DNA from: Paraphysoderma sedebokerense
Taxonomy: Eukaryota > Blastocladiomycota > Physodermatomycetes > Physodermatales > Physodermataceae
Assembly (NCBI GenBank): GCA_025602915.1
Contig: JAHLJZ010000059.1
Location: 88,372-152,371 of the forward strand
Direction of reading: 5' to 3'
DNA length: 64,000 nt
Positions 13,375 to 25,900 of the stretch are shown one piece after another. The notes below the pieces were generated by a model, which was not told the origin of the DNA, ran no database searches, and worked only from the letters and a program-made list of their open reading frames with translations. How positions within the stretch are numbered: position 1 is the first letter of the stretch; each line of letters opens with the position of its first letter. A program made the translations under genes and the position numbers.

Positions 13375-14318
13375 TTAATATTGCTTTGGAACATATGCAT
13401 CTCTAGGAGCATAGACGTCAGCAGGTTTTTGATAGTTCGGTTGTTGTTGTTGTTGCTGTGGCACATAGTTGTCTTTGGGTGGGTAAGCTGGAGGAGGAAC
13501 GGGTTGGTAGTTTTGATGATTATCGGGTTGTTTGCCGTCATATGCTGGCGGTTGTTTGTTGTCTTTGTATTGATCTTGAGGCTGTTGGCCGCCGTTATAA
13601 GGAGGAGGAGGAGGAGGAGGAGGAATGTGTTGATCTTTTTGGTGGTTGGGAGGATAATTTGAAGCGTTATCTTCGGCAGATCCAGGGCGGGGTCCGCATT
13701 GAATTTCAAAGGCAGGACTAGTGAATCTAATTCTGCTTCTATCCCAGTTCCATGCATTGGCGGATTCGAATTCCATCAAATAATGTCCAGATTGGATGTT
13801 GGAAGGAATGCGCCATTGATAAGAACCTTTTCCGTTTCTGGCGCGACCGATTCCGAGTGTGCGTTCTTCTTTGATGAATTCAGCGAGGGGACGGCTCATA
13901 ATTTGAGAGGATGATCCGCCGTTTGAATCCATAAGAGTGATTTTAGAGTTGGAAAGACCCTGTAATTTAAAACATGCTTTAATTAGTAAAATTGTCCTCA
14001 ACTTTTTTTTTTGATCTTCGACACGACAAGAAGCATATGAATACATACCCAGAAACTGCCAAAGCCGAATGTGTTGACATTGATGGGAACGACGGTACCG
14101 CACTGCCAGACGGTTTGTTGATTAGGAGAAACCCAGTCCATCTTTGCATGTCTCTGCTTGTCTTGAGCAGCATGACCAGTGATGCCGATACCAGCTGCAA
14201 CACCGCCGAGACCCAAAACCCAACCGAGGAAGGGTTCCGGAGCCGCAATAGGAGCCGCAACTGAAGACGAGACCAGAGCGACAACAAGAAGTGTGGTTAT
14301 CGAAGATGAAGAGTGCAT
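13375..14318 (-). CDS. Secreted protein with possible Kre9/Knh1-like beta domain and Pro/Gln-rich tail
   Basis: Two exons, 14318-14049 and 13959-13375 (phase 0), 284 residues. The N-terminus is a clear signal peptide (hydrophobic TTLLVVALVSSSVAAPIAAP, likely cleaved after the alanines). A Gly-rich hydrophobic patch follows, then an Ig-like block with WVSPNQQTVWQCGTVVPI, ITLMDSNGG, GSYQWRIPSNIQSGHYLMEF and a closing FEIQCG. The order W-x2-GT-x2-P...W-x-IP...Y-x-x-x-F resembles the N-terminal domain of Kre9/Knh1 cell-wall proteins, but I only infer this. The last about 110 residues are Pro, Gln, Tyr and Asn-rich with a run of eight prolines and one of six glutamines, like wall-associated linkers. 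No GPI signal is seen. Function unknown. Confidence 0.72.
13593..13622. repeat. Short GGA-type trinucleotide repeat inside the secreted-protein gene
   Basis: A run of GGA repeats on the plus strand, read as consecutive proline codons on the minus strand. It lies in the Pro-rich tail and could vary in length between strains. Confidence 0.7.
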
Positions 14319-15561
14319 TTGAATTTTCTTAACTAAAAGTTTAAAGTTCCGGTCGAGACGCAATACTGCGAAATGGTGACTACACAGGACTTTTATATAG
14401 CCGTTCATGTTTCTATTCTCCTGCAGCAATTACAGTTTACCCCCACATCCCTTGTCGATCTATGACTGTAACAATGGAACCGAAACTTGCCCCTGCTCAT
14501 ATCGCTCGTGCTAATGACATTGAATCCAGGCAAGTAGTTTCAGAGGATAAACGAGAAGCGCAAATGAAACCACTCAACATAATAATGGACAATTGATTCA
14601 CCAATAAAGACTAGAGCAGGGTCCTGTGGTCGTCGAGCGGAAATAAGGGCCCTCAGCGTTTCATTGTCGTCTGTGGTATGTGATCGTAATTGTTTGATTA
14701 ATTGCGATGCGAAGGAATCCCCTTCCTGCGGTGCGACGGGGTTGCGCTATTTTTATTATTTTTATTATTGGTGTCGTTCCATTCTGTTTCGGCACAACTG
14801 ACGCGAGGACGCAACGGAATTCATCCGCGGAATTGTGGAACTGGAAACGGTTCTTTTTCAAAAAATCATATCATTACCACACAATGTATTTCGTTGCAGG
14901 TCAAGGCTGGATTCAATCTCTAAATCTTTTATTGGAGAACAATAGATTATACTTTGTCATTTAAGATCAAATTGATTAAATCAGACGTATTTAGCCCTGT
15001 AAAATCATCTGTTGACGATTTATGCTTACTTGATCTCATTCTCCCACTCTGTGTGAAACTATTCTTGACGGTTATCTTGACGGCTAATAATCTTGGTTTC
15101 CTGTTTACATTGGACGACACATAATTGGGTATTAATTCCTCGGGAGGACTTGATCTGGCGTCTAAAATCCACAGCAATCTCAAATCACTTTTGAATGGCG
15201 AATTATGTCCTCATAAAACTATTGGAATTCCAATTTTACCGATCCTTAAGAATTTATATGCTATCTATGCCACATATTTCGCGACCGCGATGATACTTTC
15301 CACAATTTTCAATATCTTGATTCCCGTCTAAAAGTATTCAGTGCGATTACCCCCAATTGTTGTGATATAATGTGAGTGCTATCATCTGAGATCTGAGGTT
15401 GAGTACCCAGTGTGAGCGGAGCCGAGGGTACAGATTTTAGACAACAATAGCAGGTGTATGCCTCCCCTGGTTTTCTCTCCCACCTTCAAGCTTACTCTGT
15501 AAACACCAAAAAGTCGTATAAATCGCTTATTTATCTATTTATTTAATTTATAATCTCGACA
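14319..15561. other. 1.2 kb region without a resolved gene
   Basis: No protein family could be recognised. Three weak candidates exist. Plus strand from ATG 14474: a start reading MEPKLAPAHIARANDIESR, then possible splice sites. Plus strand 14707-14964: MRRNPLPAVRRG followed by a hydrophobic stretch, so a possible membrane anchor. Minus strand 15213-14947: an open frame of about 88 codons containing LRLLWILDARSSPPEELIP but with no upstream ATG, possibly a last exon. None has consistent splice partners that I could find. Confidence 0.3.
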
Positions 15562-16758
15562 ATGGACGAATCGAACTCCCAGACCACGCAAGTACCTCTT
15601 TGGAAGCGAATCTTCTCGTTGGAATTCTATTATCAAGCATTGCCATCTTGGGATTTAGTTGCCTCGCCGTGGTTATCACCAACCAGTGTACTCTTCGTTA
15701 GAATACTTTTAGCATTATGGTTGACAATTTGTCTGCCCTTCGTCTTCGTGGTCAATGGAGAAGGGGGAAGACTATTCATATACTTCACCAATTTATCATT
15801 CTTTGGGTTAATTGTGACTTCGTGGGTAAGTCAGACGCACCACAGAAGGCGGCGGATCTCTTTCCTCGCCAGAGATAGATTTCCTTTCAAGTCTTCATTG
15901 TAGAAACATATTGCATCGCTGAATATATACGATTTTTAAGTTCCAAGTTGATTCTAACGCAATTCCATTTTTGATTTCGAACTTCCGTATTTGTGTACGT
16001 GCAGGTGTTGCTCTATATCAGCGCTCGTTACAGGAATGATCCGACATCAAAGCACCTAAAGAATGCGAGGTTCCTTCGATTTTTTGCGACTTTTCTTTAC
16101 TCGACGTCGTTTCCTTATCATCTATTAGTACCGCTAGGTATTGACTTTTCATCGGCTCGATTCGTTTTGCTCCTGACAAGTAGTCTCACCGCTCTATTTT
16201 TTGCCTGACCGTGAAACTCAATTACTATTTTCATATCGATCAATGTAAATTACTTATCACTAATAGTGTATTGGGTGTTACTTGCAGAGGCTCAACCGAC
16301 ACCGTTAAGGACTTTTGTCAATTTCGCGAGACATGGTCTAGATTTTGTTGTCATTTTCATTTACTTTGCCACAAGTTCTCTTTCGATGACCTGGCCAATG
16401 ATGATACCTACGATAACGTTGGCAATATTTTATATGTTTGTAACCATTCGTTATCACTCAACTCTCGATCGTTATTCATTTTGATCTCCTTACAAATAGG
16501 TTCTATGTTTGGATTTGGTACGGTACCGGAAGCGGTTGGGCTTACAATTTCCTAGACTGGAATAGACCTGCTTCGAATTATATGTATCCACTACTTGTAG
16601 TGGGTTTCTTTCTGGCGTACTTTTTCGGAATGTCTATGCATTGGCTCCGAGCCAAGGTTTTAGGAGGTAGCAAACTCACTGTGGGCACTGATGAGGATGA
16701 ACACGGTGAAGATATGGAAATGGGAAATCGATTAGAGATGCAAGAAGTCAGGAATTAG
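15562..16758 (+). CDS. Rolling-stone / FAR-17a-AIG1-like polytopic membrane protein
   Basis: Four exons: 15562-15825, 16005-16137, 16267-16435, 16500-16758 (phases 0, 1, 2), giving 274 residues. About six membrane helices are visible. Family-like blocks are IYFTNLSFFGLIVTSWV (end of exon 1 into exon 2), the YWVLL segment in exon 3, FVNFARHGLDFVV, and IWYGTGSGWAYNFLDWNRPA in exon 4, the pattern (Y/W)-WVLL ... N-x-H-G ... YPxLDW seen in rolling-stone-type proteins. The C-terminus is an acidic cytosolic tail. The donor of exon 3 (GTTTGT at 16436) was chosen because the competing GTAACC donor gives a premature stop. Biochemical role unknown; related proteins include membrane hydrolases of fatty-acid esters and cell-fusion proteins. 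Confidence 0.62.
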
Positions 16759-16887
16759 GTTATTTTGGTGGCATGAATGCTGATAACCATGAAAAATCAT
16801 GTTAATGTGTGATGTTGAGATGCGCCGTCGTGTAAATAGGAGAGTGCGATTAGTGAGATAGCGTTCTAGAAGGTAGCATACATATCC

Positions 16888-17169
16888 TTAATTCGGGTAT
16901 GGTAATCTATTTAATCCATGATACAATTTAGAGTAAAACCTACGCAATGTCTTTGTAATATAATATACTTGGTTAATGGTTACATAGGAAATTGCGGTCG
17001 CTTTATCATTCAGCTTGAGCAAAAAATGAATGACAGATTGTACCTCTGAAGGGTTGATTCCTCTTGTGCATAACTTGATTATCAATTCACTTTGTTTTGA
17101 TAATATTTGCATCTCAAAGTTTCTATTACCTTTACTTTCACGTCTTGTAATTAGATAGGGTAAATACAT
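16888..17169 (-). CDS. MOZART1-like gamma-tubulin complex micro-protein, partial or incompletely resolved
   Basis: A 93-codon open frame (ATG 17169-17167, TAA 16890-16888). Residues about 30-50 read LIIKLCTRGINPSEVQSVIH, very like the second half of MOZART1 (L-x-L-C-x-x-G-I-N-P-x-x-x-x-S-V-I), which anchors gamma-tubulin ring complexes at spindle poles. The first MOZART helix (V-L-x-E-I-S-x-L-L-N-T-G) is not visible upstream; only 114 bp separate this ATG from the stop codon of the next gene. Either an upstream exon is very short or degenerate, or this is a decayed copy. The C-terminus is about 40 residues longer than usual, so an intron may start near GTAACC at about 17000. Confidence comes from the GINP block only. 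Confidence 0.4.
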   Translation of the reverse strand: MYLPYLITRRESKGNRNFEMQILSKQSELIIKLCTRGINPSEVQSVIHFLLKLNDKATAISYVTINQVYYITKTLRRFYSKLYHGLNRLPYPN

Positions 17170-17283
17170 CACAATAATATAGCAGATAGCTTTAAAGCAA
17201 TATTATTACATAAACCTGCAAAATTTTTCAATATTCTAAAATTTATTTAATTATAATAATATTAACCTTTAAGGACAACATCA

Positions 17284-20200
17284 TTAAGCAACAGAAGGAT
17301 CTGCCGCTTCCTCGGATTCTTTAATTTCAGCTTGCCGAACCACTTGACTCTGGGGGCTCGTTCGTGTCGTTTTCACAACTAAACTAGCCCTTCTTAATGT
17401 CTGTTTCATTGCGGTGACAGCGTTACTCAAATTCCCATACTTCTCCTTACCAGCCTGATGTAACTCGTGCACTATGGCAACGATAACAGACAATAAAAAT
17501 CCGAATACAAGTGCGAGTAATAGCGCTGTTATCACCATTTTTTGATCATCATGGGGAAATTGATTCGTGTAAAGTAACAGACCAAGGGCAAGAATAATCG
17601 CGGAAGAAATCACCGATTGGATCTCAAGGTAATTAAGCGACATGTACGCATATGGGTGGTATTTACTGTAAACACCATATCCGAAGACCGCAAGAGCAAT
17701 TGTAAGAACGATTTGTAGGGCGACGTAGCTGTAGATATAGACAAAAGCGGGAGAGCAAAAGATAAATAAGGATTCCCTGGGGATATTATATACATGAATC
17801 ACACAAACTTTGTAAAAAATTGCTTCACGACAATGACAAAAAGCTTCTGGATAATCTGGACGAGTAGGAAGTATTGAAATTGTGGCTTCATGTAACTGTT
17901 TTGAGAAACCAGTTTTTTACAAGTTTCCTTTGCGCGAGTCCAGGTTGGACCGGATTTCTGGGTTTGGTAAAGTAGACTAAATTGAACCAAAAAATATATA
18001 GGAATTCCTACGACATAAAATCTGGGTACAAGTGTTAATGATTGATATTTTTTTCTAACGCTAAGGCGAATAAAAGTGAAAAGATACTTACAGGACACCG
18101 AGGACCGCAATAGGCATATCAGCCTGGCGCCAAGCTTCTCCTTCGTTGCATCTCAAACTAGGGTCCGCATCTACAGGGAATGGTTAACCTCTTATCCCTG
18201 CAACCAAGAAGGAAAATTTGAAGCAAGATTACAGACCTAGGTAATAATTGCCATCGCTCATTTTGGTGCAATCAAAAAATCTATGCATCGGGAGTTTAGT
18301 ACTAACGTCAATTTTGTGTGCGCAGGTACATAAAACTTACGCCAAGGATTTTGATGCAACCGTGACATAAACGAATAACAAAATTGCATTAAAACCTCGA
18401 AGGATACGAAACACGCTTTCGGTATGTTTCTTCTGCATGGAAACTTCATCCAGTGTTACAAACTTGAATTTCAATATTTTGGCAATCGCGGGCACATATC
18501 GATTTTTTAATCGCAAAATCGTCATTGAATTGTACAATGCGATTACGGCCAAAATTCCGAACAGAAGAAGCGGAATGGCTAATGTCAACCGGAGCTTTAA
18601 GCTAAAATTAATGGGTTCATCGAGAATGAAGCATTCAGGACTCGTTAACTCCACGTTAAAATTGAGAAAGGAGATAGAGTTTAAAACTAAATGGAACTCG
18701 GGGGTCCAGTTAAGCTTGATATCTCTCAACACAATAATCATTTGGATGAAATTGACTGTAATTGTGGCAAAACCCATTCTAAATATCACAGACTAGGTTA
18801 GAATACTAACAAACGAATAACAAAAGAAATTTTAGTTACCCAGGTCCTGTTGATGTCAGTCGAAGGACGAATCCAACGATTATAGCACCACCGATGATAC
18901 AAGCAAGAACGATGAGAATTGTTTCGGCGACATTATCGTTACATTTGTGGCATTCGTCGTTTAGTTTGTACCACTTTTTTTCACACTCTCCGCAACGGTA
19001 CCCTCTATATCCTTCTCTACATATTCTACTCTCTTCACCTGGACAAGCGCTCTCCGGGACGCAGGGCAAGTAAATATTTGTATCTTCACTTTTCCTGTAG
19101 TTTCAAATGTCAGTGATCTGGATATCATGCGCATGAAGAAAAAAAAAAGTCACCAATATCCAGTAGCGGCAAAGGGTTGGCGGGTACCGTCATAGCTAAT
19201 AAAGCGCAAATTGTAAATAATGTTAAAAATGCATAATCACAACCACAATTAAAAGTTATTAACGACAACAAACTCGCAATTTGCACCAACCGGGCATGGC
19301 ACCTGTAGTCGCATTCAAGCATGCAAACAATTGACCGACGTTGATTTGTCATCAGTATATGTGTCATTAGAATCTATTGCATCTCAAAATGAATACGTAC
19401 GCATAATGCATCAGTTGAATTGTCGAAAATATTAAGATAAAGTGGAGCACAAGCTATAGTGAAGGCAACATTGCAGATATCAGACTGTAGACCGTTCTGC
19501 TCTACGTGGTACGAAAAAGATCCAGAACTCGCTCTATTCATGTATGCATTGATCATGCAGAATTAGAGCCATAGTGATACGTGGACCATAAATTGGAATA
19601 AATTGAGAAATACTGACGATTGAATTGTTTTATCGACACGATATTTCACTGAGGGTTTGTCGTAAATTGAACCCGCCAATAATGAGATATCAGCATTTTG
19701 TGAATCAATCAATTTTCCGAATTCTGGAACCGTTCTGAAAACAATCGACATACTGCAATATCCCGCCAGTGGAAGTAAGCAATTGGTGGAATAGCGACAA
19801 TTAGGCAAATATAGCAGACATACTTTAAATATGTGAGGTTTGATCTGACGTTGTCCAACACAAACATATTTTTGACTGCTTGATTCATTTGGCAATTGGC
19901 AGCGGGTAGGAATGTTATTTCTAGTTTAGCGGGAGTTGACTTGACAATATCGAGGGAATCTGGGAAAATATTGAGCGTGAAACCGTTCTTTTCGGAGGTA
20001 AGAAACCACAAACCTGCGCAATACCACGGAATCGGGAATACTCCAGCAACATCGGGGGAGTTCCGGCGTACCTTGAAAGAGTTTTGGTTTGGAAGAATTG
20101 TATCGTCACCAACAGGAATTTGTATATCATTCCGTTGTCGAAGTTGAGCAATGGTTGTTGACAGATTATTCTGAACATGAAATATCAAAGTATCCATGGA

Positions 20201-22462
20201 TGCATCAAATGCACGGCAGTTCAGCATAACTTCACGGTCACGAAAATCGCTTAAAGTAATCTTCAAATCGTCGGCATTAGGGGAAAAATCAACTAATACA
20301 TTCGTCGTAGCATTCAAACTGTTGAATGATAAAATGAATTGTCCCCTCCCCGGAGCAACTCCGCCAATTGAACATGGTAGAATCGTACCATTGTCATTAA
20401 GAAGTTGAATGTTGTTGGGTGGCTTTTTCGTACAATCATATTTTTTGTTCGGAATTTGATCGAATGTGATAAAGATGGCCAAATAGTTCAAATAGAGCGG
20501 TCCAAGATATTTTATGGTAACATTGAGTGTTTTGATCGTATCATCTATGAAGCATCAGAGCGTTCAGTACTAAGACAAGGAAACTTACATGGATCTTTGA
20601 GAGAAATCAAACATACCGCTTTTCAATGTTTTCGGCATAATATCGATGACTACAGGTAGTTGATGAGCAATAATTCGTTCAACCTTAGGGGCGTAAGGTA
20701 GCATAGACATTTCGATAGACAGTTTGAATGCTAATAACAGATAGTATTAATATGATGAACGCGGAGGCTTAATTTGAAGGAATGACGCACCGCGGGCAAC
20801 AAATTGAGCTTCATTGGCCGTATTTAGGATTATCGGCGGCGTGACAATCAGAGTAGTAGTGTTTAACATACTGCTCGTACATTGTAAGGTATCAAAGTAA
20901 ACTGATGGATGATCATAAATCGACATTCCTAGTGGGACTGGTTTGAATGTAACTGTGAAATTTGATGAATCTACCACCTCCCCCTCTTCAATGTCTATTC
21001 CTGTTACAACACTCAATACTTTGTCGATAATAAACGGTTGGAATTTCGCAACGACGAAAGCTCCGTTCATGTTTAAGTTAGTAGATGTACTAGGCGACGA
21101 GACGTGACCTTCGGTCGTTCCCATTATTGTGATTCTTCGATCGAGGCCAATATCTACATTGACTACAGTGTCATTTCCCTTGGTGGAGAAAATTAACATT
21201 GCGGATGGTAGAAAATTCGCTCTATTAATTTCAGCGACAACAACTTCCATATTCGAATCTTGTTCACCCTGTACGCTGTTGTACCATACCCCGTGCCAAT
21301 TACTCTGTATAGATATTTTGTCGGTTACGAATGCCACGACGATGTAGTTCACATTTACGGCTATTGCTAGTCTTTGAGATGCCAGTGACTGTGGTATAGA
21401 AGGTTCTAATTGGATTCGATCAACGAAATTGTCGGTCCCACTGTTTTGTTGTAAATAAACGGCGACCTTTCCCGGATTAGACGGGTGTGGCAGCATGAAA
21501 GCATAGAATGTATCGCCATTACTACTATACGCTCTGACCGAATTCGGTCCTACTTGCTGTGATTCAGTTACAGTAGGACCCAGGACAAGAGACAAGTCCG
21601 ATAAGGCAACATAGTTGATTTCGCCAGGGCTTATGATGCGTGCTTTCGCTTGGCATTGCGGGCAATCGAATTCAATAGAGTGAGCAACATTCGATTTCAC
21701 GTATGCACTTTGTACTGTGAAGTTTCCGGTATAAGAGAACCGATTGATAAAGTGCCCAGTACATGCCGAGGAGTTTGTTGTACAATTGAAACTGTAGACT
21801 GCAAAGAAAATATCCGCGTTCCTCCAACTTAGCTCAATGTTGCTAAATCAAAGTTTCGTCAGTAAATTTGTCGCGATTGAACCTAATACTAAAAATTTTG
21901 CCATACGGATAATCGATGGACTTGAAGGAATTGCCTGTCCACAAATTTGTGTTTGATATGGTTGCGCTTGAATTCCATTGAAGTTCAGCCGGTGAGAACC
22001 ATTGAACTCCGATATTGGTTTTGTTCAAAAAGAAGATACAAAACGTTTGGTTGGTCGGTTCAATTGTGAATGAAACCGCGGAGGAAACTCTAATGAGCGA
22101 ATAACAAAGTTAAATTGAGCCGACCGGATGAGCGGTAACCACCACTGAAAAGAAACGCACCTAGTGCCATCATATATCCAATTTGTGGTATTACTTAGCG
22201 CTAGTTTGGCACGGTCTATATTGCTAGCAGGTCCAAGTTGTCTATACAAGGCGAAATTTCTGGTACCATTTTGGGCGGTGAGAGCGAAACTGGTGCCATT
22301 GTCTAAAAATACTGTTTCCACAACTTGCTCTCTAGTCGCGAACGGTAAACTCTTGCTGGAATGCAGAAACCATGGGTTTGGGAGATTATGGTATGCGTTC
22401 GAAAGACCGAAAAAGTTCAACAATAACACGAACTGGATGACAAGTTGAATGAAACCCGACAT
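17284..22462 (-). CDS. Large receptor-like protein: beta-rich ectodomain, Cys-rich module, polytopic membrane domain (paralogue A)
   Basis: Many short introns; start ATG 22462-22460, stop TAA 17286-17284. I estimate 1,300-1,500 residues. Order: signal peptide (MSGFIQLVIQFVLLLNFFG); a large N-glycosylation-rich ectodomain with no recognised fold (main exon 21700 to about 20780, containing GTTEGHVSSPSTS); a second block at 20491-19710; a small PCPVGANC exon (about 19300); LPCVPESACPG and GYRGYRCGEC...CHKC (19069-18930); then a first TM helix. The membrane part follows: RDIKLNWTPEFHLVLNSIS and ELTSPECF (18789-18337), several small exons (FFDCTKMSDGNYYL, then DADPSLRCNEGEAWRQ), 18110-17799, and the last exon 17802-17284 with further helices and a basic cytosolic tail. 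The Cys module and the W-P...SPEC membrane start match the GCC2/GCC3-plus-TRP-like-TM proteins of chytrids, oomycetes and other protists. Ligand unknown. Confidence 0.75.
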
Positions 22463-22949
22463 GTTGCTGACCCTTCGGAAGTGTGGGATACCGTTTTACG
22501 CACTCTCGGATGGAAATAAATGTATCTATTTACACTAGTTTCATTCAATGGGGTGATGGGATATCATTCACTGTTCGTCTCAGCCAATGGACAATGTCAA
22601 TTGTATGCCCCTAAGCATATTGACACCCCTTATCCATGTCGCGTCTTGACTTGCATGGCAGGTCATGTCAGACTGGCTGGACAACGGCAAATCATCACAT
22701 CTCAGCTAACATAGTAATCGTAAAATAAAAGTAGGTGAGGTATACTCATAATCAAAGCATGATGTTAACTAATAATTAGTATATCATAGCACACATTCAT
22801 ACAGAAATACAGTAATTTCAGAAAAACTAATCCAGGAGAAGAACTTATGCAATACAACATATGAAGCCGACAATGACTTCCGAAAATTAAATCTAGACAT
22901 TCTATCAACTATCAATGAATTTTTAGGGCAGGCAGCAACAACTACAGTT
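22463..22949. other. Intergenic region between the tandem receptor paralogues
   Basis: 487 bp: promoter and 5' untranslated region of paralogue A and 3' end of paralogue B. AT-rich, with no extra gene seen. Confidence 0.5.
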
Positions 22950-25900
22950 CTAAGCGACATAAGAATCTCCCCTCTCGTCAGATTTCTTTGTTCCCGCCAG
23001 ACGATTAGGAGGTTTGGGTCGAATACGCTTTCCAGTCGACTTACGACCAGTCAAACTCCTTGTGATAGCAGTCACAGCATTACTTAGACTGCCATATTGC
23101 TCCAAGCCGGCCTTATGTAACTCGTATACCGCCGCCACGATAACCGACAACAAAAATCCGAATATAATAGCGAGTAATAGCGCCGTTAGAATCATCTTGT
23201 GCTTCTCCTCAGGGAACTGATCGGTATATAATAAAAGACCGAGAGAAAGGATAATTGCAGACGACAATACTGACTGGATCTCTAGGTAATTTAGGGATAC
23301 ATATGCATACGGGTGGTATTTACTATAGATTGCATAGCCGAACATAGCCAGACCAATTGTAAGCACGATCTGTAATGCGACATACCTGAATACGCAGCAA
23401 TAGATAGTGAGTCAGAGAGAATGAGATTCAAACTTCAGTAAATTAGGCGAACCTTGTGAAAAATTGTTTAACGGCGATGACAAATAGTTTTTGTATAATC
23501 TGGATGAGCAAGAAGTATTGAAATTGTGGTTTTATATAGCTGTTCTGAGATACCAGTTCGATGCAAATTCGTTTCGCTCGAGTCCAGAATGGGCCGGTTT
23601 TTTTAGTTTGGTAGAGTAAACTAAATTGTACCATAAAGTAGAGAGGTATTCCTATAACATAAAATCTAGACACAAATATTAGCAATTGGCCGTTTCTGTC
23701 TTAACTATCAATCAGAGGGTAATGAAAAATACTCACATAACACCAAACAGTGCAATCGGCATATCAGACTGGCGCCAGGCTTCTCCGTCATTGCATCTCA
23801 AACTAGGGTCCGCATCTACAAGGAATAATTAGTCTTTTACCTTTACAACATCGAATGCAAGTCATCACCAAAATAGCTCACCTAAGTAATAATTGCCATC
23901 GCTCATTTTGGTGCAATCAAAGAATCTAGGAGCAAAACCATTACCAATCTTGTCATCTATCGACATAAAATCAAGCATAACTCACGCTAAGGCTTTGGAT
24001 GCAACCGTGACGTAAACGAACAATATGATTGCATTGAAACCTCGAAGAACGAGGTAAACACTTTCGGTATGTTTTCTTTGCATCGACGCTTCGTCCATCT
24101 TGGTATACGCAAATCTGAACAGTCTCGCAATCGCAGCCATACATCTATTCCTCAATCGCAACATCGTCATCGAGTTGTACAACGCAATTACAGCGAGGAT
24201 TCCAAACAGAAATATCGGAATGGCTAGAGTCAACCGAAGCTTTAAGCTAAAATTAATTGGTTCATCGAGAATGAAGCATTCTGGACTCGTTAACTCCACA
24301 TTAAAATTGAGAAACGATATCGTGTTTAAAACTAAATGGAACTCGGGGGTCCAGTTAAGCTTGATATCTCTTACGACGATGATCATTTGGATGAAATTGA
24401 TCGTGATCGTTGCAAAACCCAATCTACATGATGAACTGTTTTAGGTGCAACTTAATGACTAGTCAAGCATTATATGCATATTTACCCAGGCCCAGCAGAC
24501 GTCAAACGAAGGACAAGTCCAACGATAATCGCACCGCCAATAATGCAGGCACTAATGATGAGTATGGTTTCGGTGACATTACTATTGCACTTGTGGCATT
24601 CATCGTTCAACTTGTACCAGTTCCTCTCACACTCTCCGCAACGGTACCCCTTGCGCCCCTCAACACATGTTCTACTCGGTTCACCGGGACAAGCGCTCTC
24701 GGGTACGCATGGCAAATAAACATTCGATTCTTCACTTTTCCTACAAGGTCAAGGCAATTTAGTCTTGCCATTTTGTGAGTCCAATACATAGACCAATAAT
24801 TACCAAAATCCACTCTGCGCATAGGGGAGATAGTTCCCGGTAAAGCTGTCAAGTGTAATTATGACAACCGTTAGTAACTCACATGGAAAAGCAGAAGTGA
24901 AAAACCGACAAAACCTGCAATTCGCGCCAGTCGGGCAAAAAACCTGTAACCATAATCAGTGAGGTAATGATTGAGAATGTAATATATCCGTGTTAGTTAT
25001 CTTGAACTAATTTCTTCATATCATACTGATACATACGCATAGATCATCTGTTGAATTGTCGAATATATTGAGATAACGCGGGGCACAAGATATACTGAAA
25101 ACAACATTGCACATTTCTGACTGTAATCCGTTTTGTTCTACATAATACGAAAATGTTCCGGAAGTGTTGCGGTGTGACCTTTGCCATAAAAGTGCAGCAT
25201 CAGCGATATGTGTCACAACTGCGAATATTAAGCAAGCGGAACTTACGATTGTACGTCTTTGTTGACACGAAATTTTATATTTGGTTTGTCATAACGGGTA
25301 CCCACCGAAATCTTAGCATCGAGATTCTCGGGATCAATCAATCTACCGAAATCGGGGACTGAACTGAAGACAATCGACATACTGTCAAACGATAATATAT
25401 GTTTAGTTTCACAATAATAGAAGAATTTTCAAACGGTAAAATTAAAAGTACTTCAAATTCCTAAGATTTAATCTTGCAGTATCTAAAACTATGTTATCAT
25501 CAACTGCTTGATTCGGTTGGCAATTGAATATAGGTGGCATCGTTATTTCGAGTTTCGCCGGTGATGATTGGACTTCATCGAGGGGGTCTAAAAATGAAAT
25601 TCAGTATATCAGTTTGTTATTCGGTTGTTTAATCACACCCACCAGTGCAATGCCATGGAATTGCGAAAACGCCAGCTACATCGCGGGAACTTCTGCGAAT
25701 CTTAAACACATTCCGCGTTTGAAGGTTTGTATTGGCACCAAATGGAATTTCTGCATCATTCTGTCTAAGTTGTGCAACGGCCGTTGAAACATTATTCTGT
25801 ATATGATAATACAAAGAGTTGAAGGGTATGTCAAAGGAGCGGCAGCTTAACGTAACATCGCGGTCACGCAAGTCCGTTAAACTTATGGATATGTCCGCCG

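Noticed and set aside
16440-16500. GTAACC donor at 16440 for the rolling-stone-like gene
   Set aside because: It leads to a premature stop in exon 4; the GTTTGT donor at 16436 restores the IWYGTGSGWAYNF block.
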